The translations under genes and the position numbers were made by a program. A stretch of DNA of 64,000 nucleotides from an uncultured Clostridia bacterium (lineage in GTDB: Bacteria; Bacillota; Clostridia; Christensenellales; CAG-138): the NCBI GenBank assembly GCA_934633985.1, contig CAKTYU010000005.1, positions 97,483 through 161,482 of the forward strand, in the 5' to 3' direction. Shown piece by piece: positions 26,786 through 33,060 of the stretch (positions within the stretch are counted from its first letter, which is position 1; each line of letters starts with the position of its first letter). Under the pieces are notes generated by a model. The model worked only from the letters and a program-made list of their open reading frames with translations, did no database searches and had not been told where the DNA came from.

Positions 26786-26905
26786 GATGCTGCTTACTGC
26801 TCCTCCTATATCTTACAAAATAATTTAGATATTTTACTTTAAGGCAAGTTGAGGTGACTTTTGCGGCAAAGCGGGCAAATTCGGGGCGGCGGTTTCCCGC
26901 AAAAG

Positions 26906-27122
26906 CGTTGATAAGTGGTGTTGACAGTGCGCCGGTAAAATGTTGACGGGCGCAAAGGGCGCTTTTTGCGCGCCGCGCCTGCCTCCTGAGGGGCAAAAAG
27001 CTATCCTCAAAATGTGGATAACCCCTGTTGATATGCTGTTGACGGCATGTTGACTCCTTCCCGCCGTTGAAAGCGTTGGAAAGGCGTGCCTTTTTCAATG
27101 GGAAATCAACCGGTTATCAATG
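26906..27122. other. second DnaA-box-like cluster in a non-coding region
   Basis: CGTTGATAA (26906), TGTTGACAG (26919), TGTTGACGG (26941), perfect consensus TGTGGATAA (27013), TGTTGATAT (27026), TGTTGACGG (27037), TGTTGACTC (27048), and TTATCAATG on the other strand (27114). The steps 26919 to 26941 (22 bp) and 27026, 27037, 27048 (11 bp each) put boxes on the same helix face. The non-coding region 26349-27240 is AT-rich on its left side. It could be the replication origin, a second half of it, or a DnaA-titration site. Confidence 0.55.
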
Positions 27123-27240
27123 CCGTATCTTCAGGCCGCGGCTAGGTTTTTTGGGGTTTTCAACGTTATCGGCACGCCTATTACGGATACTACTATATAT
27201 ATGTATTACAATGAGCTAAGGAGGGGGTGCGCCATGCCGC

Positions 27241-27726
27241 TTATCTGATGTAGTCGTAGGCTATGCGCTCGGTGCCGTCCTGAACGTATATTATGCCGCA
27301 GGCCCTGAAGCCGAACCTCGTTATGGCGGCCTGCATGGGAAGGTTGTCCCGGTGGGTGTCCACCCGGAGATAGTCCATCCTCCGGGCGCAGTAGCTAAAG
27401 CAGGCGTCGGATATGCCGCGGGCCCTGCCGTTGGAGGCCAGGCGGTGTATTGTCCCATAGGGCCGGCCGCAGCGCCATGCGCCGTCCCTGATGAGCTTGT
27501 AGTTGGGCTCCTCCCCTATTATAAATGAAAAGACGCCCACGGGCTCGCCGCCCTCGGTCATAAGGTAGCTGTTGCCGCCGGTTATATCGGCCCTTATCAC
27601 GTCCTCGCCGGGATAGCCGTTTATCCATTGGGAGGTGTTGCCGGAGCTCACCATAAAGCGCTTCGCCGCGGCGATGATCTCCATTATTTCGGGTATGTCC
27701 GCCAAGGTGCTCTTTCTTATCTCCAT
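27241..27726 (-). CDS. GNAT-family N-acetyltransferase
   Basis: 161 aa. GNAT fold: N-terminal MEIRKSTLADIPEIMEII, a GVFSFIIGEEPNY core strand, acetyl-CoA loop NGRARGISDAC (motif A), and a C-terminal RFGFRACGIIYVQDGTERIAYDY. Substrate unknown. ATG at 27726 with AGGAT upstream. It stands alone between the DnaA-box region and rlmH. The upstream 200 bp holds an AT-rich promoter region and a repeat copy (D). Confidence 0.82.
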   Translation of the reverse strand: MEIRKSTLADIPEIMEIIAAAKRFMVSSGNTSQWINGYPGEDVIRADITGGNSYLMTEGGEPVGVFSFIIGEEPNYKLIRDGAWRCGRPYGTIHRLASNGRARGISDACFSYCARRMDYLRVDTHRDNLPMQAAITRFGFRACGIIYVQDGTERIAYDYIR

Positions 27727-27873
27727 ATCCTATCCTTTCAAAATAAGTCTTAATTAAAATAATATATAATATATAACTCTGCATCGCCTACCAAATATTT
27801 TAAAGCAGCGTATATATAATTCAAAGTCGGCTTTTCTCCCGAAAAAAGAAGGTGCTATTTTTTTATTGAAGTC

Positions 27874-27939
27874 GGCTTTTCTCTTTCTTTTGCTTCTTTT
27901 CTGTTCTCTTTTCTCCTGAAAAGAGAAAGAAAAGAAGGC
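27874..27939 (-). repeat. polypurine hairpin repeat, copy D (after rlmH)
   Basis: Reverse orientation relative to copies A-C, matching the minus-strand gene before it: read on minus, the pyrimidine arm CTTCTTTTC..CTCTTTTC comes first, nine nt after the rlmH stop, then the AGGA loop, the purine arm, and a tail ending in AGCCGAC. A partial copy of the tail (27824-27850) lies further on. Confidence 0.8.
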
Positions 27940-27948
27940 ATAAATACT

Positions 27949-28428
27949 TTACTTATGATACGGCTCGTTGTTTATGATCTTGAAGCAGCGGTAGATCTGC
28001 TCCAGAAGCATTATCCGGAATATCTGATGGGAGAAGGTGGGCCTGCCGAAGCAGAGCGCGAGGTCGGCCCTTTGCAGCACCTCGGGAGAAAGCCCCAGCG
28101 ACCCGCCTATGGCGAAGGCTATTTTGCTGCCGCCGGAATTCATTATGCCCTGGACGCGGGAGGCAAGCTCCGGTGAGGATAGCTGATCGCCCTTCAGGTC
28201 CATGGCTATAAGGTATTCGCCCGGCGCCACGCGGGACAGTATCCTCTCCCCCTCCGCCCGCTTTACCCGGCCCATCTCGGCAGGGGAAAGCTGCTCCGGC
28301 GCCTTTTCGTCCGCGACCTCGATAATATTGACCTCCGCAAAGCGGGATATGCGCTTTTTGAACTCGGCGCAGGCCTCGGCATAGAATTTCTCCTTGAGCC
28401 TGCCCACGCATATCAGCTTTACCGTCAT
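27949..28428 (-). CDS. rlmH: 23S rRNA (pseudouridine1915-N3)-methyltransferase RlmH
   Basis: 159 aa, full length. SPOUT methyltransferase: starts MTVKLICVGRLKEKFY, SAM-binding knot region IAFAIGGSLGLSPEV, then FGRPTFSHQIFRIMLLEQIYR and a C-terminal INNEPYHK. It overlaps the preceding walJ by four nt (ATGA type), a common pairing in Bacillota. Confidence 0.96.
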   Translation of the reverse strand: MTVKLICVGRLKEKFYAEACAEFKKRISRFAEVNIIEVADEKAPEQLSPAEMGRVKRAEGERILSRVAPGEYLIAMDLKGDQLSSPELASRVQGIMNSGGSKIAFAIGGSLGLSPEVLQRADLALCFGRPTFSHQIFRIMLLEQIYRCFKIINNEPYHK

Positions 28429-29213
28429 ACCTCAAACCTCCCAGTCACCCTGTCCCTGTGGGCCACCGCGAGGGAAAACTCCGATTCGGGTATGTCCTCG
28501 CTTAAAAGCTCCGAGCGCACCGTCTCCAATGCGAGGCTCTCGAAATTGTTGTCCCGGCTGAGATGCCCGAGTATGGCACGGCGCACACCGGAGGAATATA
28601 ACCGGCAAAGCGCCCTGCCGCAGCTTGCGTTGGAAAGATGGCCGGTGTCCGAGAGTATACGCCGCTTGGTAAGGTACGGGTAATTGCAGGAGCCCACCAG
28701 CTCCTCGTCGTGATTGGACTCTATTAAAAGTATGTCAGACCCGGCGGCGCAGGACAAAAGGCGGCTGTCTATATGCCCCACGTCCGTCATCACGGTTATC
28801 TTTTCGCCGCCGCAGCCTGAGAAGGAGTAGCCCACAGGCTCCGCCGCGTCGTGGGGTATGCTGAACGGAAGCACCGATACGCCGCCTATAAAGAAATCCC
28901 GCCCGCTCTCGAATACCCGCACGCACCTGGGCGGGATTTCGCCTATGAGCGGCTCCATGGCCTGCCATGTGGCGGCGTTGGCGTATACGGGTATCCCGTA
29001 ACGCCTGCAAAGCACGCCTACGCCGGCTATGTGGTCGGTGTGCTCGTGGGTTATGAGTATGGCGGAAATATCCTCCGGCCTCTCCCCTGCGAGGGCGAGG
29101 GCCGAGGACACAGTGCGGGCGCTCTTGCCGGCGTCCACCATGAAGAGGCCGCCTTGAGCGCCTATGAGGGTGCAGTTCCCGGAGGAGCCGCTGAACAACG
29201 GGCTTATATACAT
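28425..29213 (-). CDS. walJ: MBL-fold metallohydrolase WalJ/YycJ
   Basis: 262 aa. Metallo-beta-lactamase fold with SGSSGNCTLI near the start and metal motif THEHTDHIAG (HxHxDH). In Bacillus the YycJ protein is linked to the WalRK regulon and DNA replication/repair; no walRK genes are here. Likely a 5' exonuclease-type enzyme. ATG at 29213 lies seven nt after the second chrA-type gene's stop, so it is in one operon with those genes and rlmH. Confidence 0.86.
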   Translation of the reverse strand: MYISPLFSGSSGNCTLIGAQGGLFMVDAGKSARTVSSALALAGERPEDISAILITHEHTDHIAGVGVLCRRYGIPVYANAATWQAMEPLIGEIPPRCVRVFESGRDFFIGGVSVLPFSIPHDAAEPVGYSFSGCGGEKITVMTDVGHIDSRLLSCAAGSDILLIESNHDEELVGSCNYPYLTKRRILSDTGHLSNASCGRALCRLYSSGVRRAILGHLSRDNNFESLALETVRSELLSEDIPESEFSLAVAHRDRVTGRFEV

Positions 29214-29220
29214 ATACTTA

Positions 29221-29772
29221 TCAAAGCCTGAAGGCTATGCCCGCGGCGGCGGCTATGGCGATGAACGCTATGGGGTGCAGCTTTTTCAGCCCCTTGAGGT
29301 TCGTAGCGGCCAGCAGCAGCGCGAACAGCACGAGATGGCGAAGGTCTATGCAGCCGAACAGCGTGCTGCCGGAAAGGGCTATCACCATCACGGAATAGCA
29401 GGCCGCGGCGATAAGCCCGGTAGCCGCCGGGCGAAGGCCTGAGAAGGCGTCGTTCACATAGGTGTTGCTGCGGAACCTTTGCAGCGCCCTGGATATTGCC
29501 AGTATCACTATGTAGCTGGGCAGCACGAGGCTCAAGGTGGCGATTATCGCCCCCGCCACGCCCGCGGCGTTGTACCCCGCAAAGGTGGCGGTGTTTATGC
29601 CTATCGGCCCCGGGGTGGACTCCGCCACGGCTATCATGTCCGCAAGCTGCGCCTTTGTGAACCATGTGTATTTATCGGTCATGGCGGAAAGGAAGGGTAT
29701 GGTGGCAAGGCCCCCGCCCACCGCAAAGAGCCCCGTCTTGAAAAATTCGTAAAATAGCTGAAGGTATATCAT
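29221..29772 (-). CDS. half-size chromate transporter (ChrA family), second copy
   Basis: 183 aa from the ATG at 29772, which overlaps the first copy by four nt. One ChrA domain: FFKTGLFAVGGGLATIPFL, then the conserved ESTPGPIGINTATFAGYN, and about five membrane helices. Bacillota commonly encode the two halves of CHR as a pair; together they likely form an antiporter. Chromate is the family name, not a proven substrate here. Confidence 0.85.
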   Translation of the reverse strand: MIYLQLFYEFFKTGLFAVGGGLATIPFLSAMTDKYTWFTKAQLADMIAVAESTPGPIGINTATFAGYNAAGVAGAIIATLSLVLPSYIVILAISRALQRFRSNTYVNDAFSGLRPAATGLIAAACYSVMVIALSGSTLFGCIDLRHLVLFALLLAATNLKGLKKLHPIAFIAIAAAAGIAFRL

Positions 29773-30320
29773 TTGCGCCTCCCGAAATATCCGCAGGCTA
29801 TGCCCACGGCCCCCGCCGACAGCACTATCGCCACTGGGGACAGCTTTAAAAATACAGACGCGGCGAAGGCCAGCGCGCATATTATTATGGAGACGGGCTG
29901 CTTGAGGTTGCCCCTGACGAGCTTTATCACGGCGTTGAGTATCAGCACCGCCACGGCTACCCTTATGCCGTTAAAGGCGTACCCCACGGCGGGGAGGCTC
30001 GCAAAGCTGGTGAGCAAGGAGGCTATTACGAGTATTATTATTATGCTGGGGCATATAACGCCGAACGTGGCTATGGCCGCCCCCAATGCCCCCCGCTCCT
30101 TTGAGCCTATGAAGGTGGCGGTGTTTACGGCTATGACGCCGGGGGTACACTGGGCTATGGCGAAGTAATCCAAAAGCTCGTCACGGGTGGCCCAAGCGTG
30201 GCTCTCCACACATTCCATCTCCAGCATGGGCAGCATCGCATAGCCGCCGCCGAAGGTGAATAGCCCTATACGGAAAAATGAGGCGAAAAGCTCGCCGTAG
30301 GTGGTTTTTCTGTTATCCAT
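29769..30320 (-). CDS. half-size chromate transporter (ChrA family), first copy
   Basis: 183 aa. FFRIGLFTFGGGYAMLPML and QCTPGVIAVNTATFIG show the ChrA domain, in the same relative place as its neighbour. The two halves would insert in opposite topologies. It begins four nt after the ModE-type regulator's stop, and parB lies just upstream of that, so a metal or oxyanion transporter appears to share a transcript with the segregation genes. Confidence 0.85.
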   Translation of the reverse strand: MDNRKTTYGELFASFFRIGLFTFGGGYAMLPMLEMECVESHAWATRDELLDYFAIAQCTPGVIAVNTATFIGSKERGALGAAIATFGVICPSIIIILVIASLLTSFASLPAVGYAFNGIRVAVAVLILNAVIKLVRGNLKQPVSIIICALAFAASVFLKLSPVAIVLSAGAVGIACGYFGRRK

Positions 30321-30324
30321 ATTT

Positions 30325-30675
30325 TTATATTCTGCCGAAGTATTTTTGAAAGGCCCTTTCTATGCAGTCGTCTATATCCCTGCGGAAGGCGGTGAAATCC
30401 GAAAGGAGCCGCTCCCCCTCCGCCGTAAGGCTTGCGCCGCCGCCGTGGATTCCCCCGGTGTGGGAGATGAGGAGCTTGCAGCCCGTGAGCTCCTCGCTGC
30501 GCTTCATTATGCGCCAGGCCTTGGAATAGGCCATGCCTATATCCTTTGCCGCCGAGGAAAGGGAGCCGGTGCGCTTTATGCCCTCCATGAGCATGGCTAT
30601 GCCGGGGCCGAAGCATTTTTCCCCGTCCCTGCTGAGCCATACGCTATACACGGGCCTTACGTCCTGGTGCTTCAC
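30325..30675 (-). CDS. ModE N-terminal-type (LysR-like) HTH regulator
   Basis: 116 aa from the GTG at 30675 (AAGGGAG eight nt upstream). Winged helix with SLSSAAKDIGMAYSKAWRIM and the HTGGIHGGGASLTAEGERLL wing typical of the ModE DNA-binding domain; no molybdate-binding TOBE domain follows. Such stand-alone domains regulate molybdate or related oxyanion genes. Its place directly before two ChrA-type genes suggests it controls or senses their substrate. Confidence 0.8.
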   Translation of the reverse strand: MKHQDVRPVYSVWLSRDGEKCFGPGIAMLMEGIKRTGSLSSAAKDIGMAYSKAWRIMKRSEELTGCKLLISHTGGIHGGGASLTAEGERLLSDFTAFRRDIDDCIERAFQKYFGRI

Positions 30676-30680
30676 AAATA

Positions 30681-31529
30681 TCACTCCCTTATGAGAATAT
30701 CGTATATGCCGTTTAGCTCGTCCCGGGAATAGTATTCTATTATTACCCTTCCCTTGGTCTGGCTGCCCTGTATGCTTACGCGGGTGCCCAGCCTTTCCCT
30801 GAGGCTGTCCTCCGCAAACTTCAGGTCGGTATCCACAGGGCGCTCCGGCTTTTTCTTTTCCCGGGCGGGCTGGAGCATGGCCTTTGCTATGCGCTCCGCC
30901 TCCCTTACGGATATGCCGCCCTCTGTTATCCTGTCCGCAAGCTGGAACTGGAGGGGCTTTTCCGGAAGGCTCAGTATAACCTTGGCGTGGCCGGACTGTA
31001 TCCTGCCGTCCTTTAAATACTGCTGTATCTCCTCTGGAAGGTTGAGCAGGCGCAGCGAATTGGCTATGGAGGGTCGGCTCTTGGAAAGGCGCTCCGCCAC
31101 CTCCTCCTGGGTCAGGTCGTTTTGATCCATCAGGAAGCGTATGGCCGCCGCCTGCTCTATGGGGTTAAGGTCCTCGCGCTGTATGTTCTCTATCAGCGCC
31201 ACCTCCATCACCTCATAGTCGTCCATCTCCCTTATCACCACCGGCACCCTTTCGAGGCCCGCTATGCGGGCGGCGCGGTAGCGGCGCTCTCCGGCGACTA
31301 TGGTGTACCTGTCACCGGATCTCCTCACCACGATGGGCTGCACTATGCCGTGGGTCTTTACGGAGCTTGCCAGCTCGTATAGCTTTTCCTTGTCAAAGCT
31401 CTTGCGCGGCTGCGATGAGTTGGTGTCTATGAGGTTTACGTCTATCTCCTTTACGCTGTCCTCAGGGGGCTGCTGATAGTCCCCAAGCAGCGCGTCCAGT
31501 CCCTTTCCGAGTCCCTTTTTTACAGCCAT
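30681..31529 (-). CDS. parB: chromosome partitioning protein ParB (Spo0J)
   Basis: 282 aa. N-terminal KKGLGKGLDALLG (ParA-stimulating end), CTP-binding VAGERRYRAARIAG, ALIENIQREDLNPIEQ, HTH SKSRPSIANSLRLLNLP, and a C-terminal dimerisation domain. A CTP-dependent clamp that loads at parS; two parS sites lie 870-930 bp away. Immediately downstream of parA (3-nt gap). Confidence 0.95.
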   Translation of the reverse strand: MAVKKGLGKGLDALLGDYQQPPEDSVKEIDVNLIDTNSSQPRKSFDKEKLYELASSVKTHGIVQPIVVRRSGDRYTIVAGERRYRAARIAGLERVPVVIREMDDYEVMEVALIENIQREDLNPIEQAAAIRFLMDQNDLTQEEVAERLSKSRPSIANSLRLLNLPEEIQQYLKDGRIQSGHAKVILSLPEKPLQFQLADRITEGGISVREAERIAKAMLQPAREKKKPERPVDTDLKFAEDSLRERLGTRVSIQGSQTKGRVIIEYYSRDELNGIYDILIRE

Positions 31530-31532
31530 TCG

Positions 31533-32297
31533 TCAATTCTCCTTATCTATAAGCTCGTTGGCAAGCGCCCTGTACGCCTTCGCCCCGGAGCAGCGGGGAT
31601 CGTAAAGGGTTATGGGCAGGCCGAAGCTGGGCGCCTCGCTAAGCCGCACGGAGCGGGGTATTATGGTGTCGTACACCTTATTCTTAAAGAACTTCTTTAC
31701 CTCGTTCACCACCTGCCCGGAGAGGTTGGTGCGGGCGTCGAACATGGTGAGCACCACGCCCTCCACCTGAAGGTCGGTGTTCAGCCGCTGCTTGACCAGC
31801 TTTACCGTGTTCATAAGGTCGGAAAGGCCCTCCAGGGCGAAATACTCGCACTGTATTGGGGCCAGCAGGGTGTCCGCCGCGGTAAGGGCGTTTATGGTGA
31901 GCAGGCCCAGGCTGGGGGGGCAGTCTATAAATATGTAGTCATAGCCTCCCCGGAGCTTGTCCAGCTCCCGCTTGAGTACTGTCTCGCGGGCCATCGCCCC
32001 CACCAGCTCCACCTCGGCGCCGGACAGCTCCTTGCGGGCGGTCAGCACGTCCAGCCCCTCCACCACGCTGTGCTCTATGGCCTCATTGGGATCGACGCCG
32101 TTTATCAGCACGTCGTATACGCTGTGCCTGACGCCCTCTTTATCTATGCCGAGGCCGCTGGTGCTGTTGCCCTGGGGGTCTATGTCCACGCAAAGCACCC
32201 GCTTGCCATGCTGGGCTACGCAGGCCGAAAGGTTGACGGTGGTGGTGGTCTTGCCCACACCGCCCTTCTGGTTAGCTACGGCGATTATTTTAGCCAT
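31533..32297 (-). CDS. parA: chromosome partitioning ATPase ParA (Soj)
   Basis: 254 aa. Deviant Walker A QKGGVGKTTTTVNL at residues 10-23, then DIDPQGNSTSGLG, and the IDCPPSLGLLT Walker B region. ATP-dependent DNA-binding protein that moves origins with ParB and, in Bacillus, modulates DnaA. ATG at 32297 with AAGGAGGA upstream; its promoter (32363-32391) lies next to the parS sites. Confidence 0.96.
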   Translation of the reverse strand: MAKIIAVANQKGGVGKTTTTVNLSACVAQHGKRVLCVDIDPQGNSTSGLGIDKEGVRHSVYDVLINGVDPNEAIEHSVVEGLDVLTARKELSGAEVELVGAMARETVLKRELDKLRGGYDYIFIDCPPSLGLLTINALTAADTLLAPIQCEYFALEGLSDLMNTVKLVKQRLNTDLQVEGVVLTMFDARTNLSGQVVNEVKKFFKNKVYDTIIPRSVRLSEAPSFGLPITLYDPRCSGAKAYRALANELIDKEN

Positions 32298-32362
32298 GTA
32301 TCCTCCTTTTTTCGCGCAGATGGCAAAGCCATCGTAAAGCTCGGTGCGAATTTACCATATTG

Positions 32363-32391
32363 ATTATAATGCATTTAGGTGGAATAAACAA
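32363..32391 (-). promoter_or_regulatory. promoter of parA-parB
   Basis: TTGTTT (32386-32391, minus), 17-bp spacer, TATAAT (32363-32368). The -35 is 12 bp from the first parS, so ParB loading there could repress the operon. A GATGGC/GCCATC hairpin lies in the leader. Confidence 0.65.
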
Positions 32392-32402
32392 CATTCGGTT
32401 GA

Positions 32403-32418
32403 TGTTCCACGTGGAACA
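32403..32418. other. parS site 1
   Basis: TGTTCCACGTGGAACA, a perfect 16-bp palindrome. It differs from the Bacillus consensus TGTTTCACGTGAAACA only by a symmetric pair of changes. Confidence 0.93.
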
Positions 32419-32439
32419 ATTTTCGCGTTTTATTTTAAT

Positions 32440-32455
32440 TGTTCCACGTGGAACA
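32440..32455. other. parS site 2
   Basis: Identical 16-bp palindrome 37 bp from parS site 1 (start to start). The two frame an AT-rich 21-bp spacer. Confidence 0.93.
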
Positions 32456-32470
32456 TTGGTATAAGGGACA

Positions 32471-32497
32471 AAAAAAGGCCCTAAGGCCCTTTTTATC
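32471..32497. terminator. bidirectional terminator after the DUF2007 gene
   Basis: An imperfect hairpin around GGCC/GGCC flanked by seven A and five T, 8 nt past the DUF2007 stop. It separates that gene from the parS/parA region. Confidence 0.65.
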
Positions 32498-32505
32498 ATG
32501 CTGCT

Positions 32506-32742
32506 TTAAGCGCGGATATAGGCTTGTGTAAGAAGCAGGTCCTCCGCTATATCCATGGCCGCCTCAAGACATTCTGCCGGCACGTACAGGTCGGCTCCCA
32601 TGATGGCGCCGCCGCAATATATCCCGCCCGGCCCCTTTTCCTTTATAAAGTGAGGTATGCCTTTCTGCTTGAGGACGCCCGCCACCAGCTCCACGTCGAG
32701 AAGAGATGCGTTTTTCATCAGCAGCTCCACGGTCTTTTCCAT
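32506..32742 (-). CDS. DUF2007-type small protein
   Basis: 78 aa. Resembles the putative signal-transducing DUF2007 family: LLMKNASLLDVELVAGVLKQKGIP, then a ligand-loop-like segment and ADLYVPAECLEAAMDIAEDLL, a ferredoxin-like alpha/beta pattern. No enzymatic motif. AAAGGAGGG precedes the ATG. Function unknown. Confidence 0.7.
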   Translation of the reverse strand: MEKTVELLMKNASLLDVELVAGVLKQKGIPHFIKEKGPGGIYCGGAIMGADLYVPAECLEAAMDIAEDLLLTQAYIRA

Positions 32743-32786
32743 AGGTATCCCTCCTTTTAGGTTTTATTATTTATTTCATTATAACA

Positions 32787-32810
32787 TAAAAAAAGTGGCT
32801 TTTGCCACCT
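32787..32810 (-). terminator. terminator upstream of the DUF2007 gene
   Basis: GTGGC, loop AAAA, GCCAC then eight T on the minus strand. It is the second of two terminators on this strand between the methyltransferase and the DUF2007 gene and would end an RNA covering 32811-33017. A TATAAT for the DUF2007 gene follows directly. Confidence 0.75.
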
Positions 32811-33017
32811 CTTAATACTACAAGTAAAACTCTCTGGGTTGTTAAGGGGCCGCAGCCCCTTAAGGCATAAATCGGATTTGGCGACACAAGGTGAATTGCC
32901 CCGCAGGGGCAAGAGAAGGCCCCCTGGGGGGAGTGCGGCAAATCCGCAAAAAGCACTTGCGAAGCAAGGCTTTCCCTGCATTCGATGCTGTCCGCGCCGC
33001 AGGCGCAGGCAGAGAAT
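32811..33017 (-). other. structured non-coding block between two same-strand terminators
   Basis: About 207 bp with at least four stable hairpins read on minus: CTTGC/GCAAG, CCCCC/GGGGG, TTGCCCC/GGGGCAA and TTAAGGGGC/GCCCCTTAA. No open reading frame of substance. It could be a small RNA or a dispersed repeat; no clear promoter was found inside. Confidence 0.4.
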
Positions 33018-33055
33018 GAAAAAAACTCGAGTAAATGGCATGAGCCATTTACTCG
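33018..33055 (-). terminator. terminator after the HEAT-methyltransferase gene
   Basis: CGAGTAAATGGC, loop TCAT, GCCATTTACTCG (12-bp perfect stem), then AGTTTTTTT on minus, six nt past the stop. Confidence 0.88.
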
Positions 33056-33060
33056 AAAAC

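Noticed and set aside
26770..26815. Possible SRP RNA fragment (AGCAGTAAGCAGC before a terminator)
   Set aside because: Only a short resemblance; the GGTCAGG side and the long hairpin of SRP RNA are missing.
26574..27098. Open frames of 75-174 codons across the DnaA-box region
   Set aside because: No ribosome binding sites, biased Arg/Ala composition, and they cross the terminator and box cluster.
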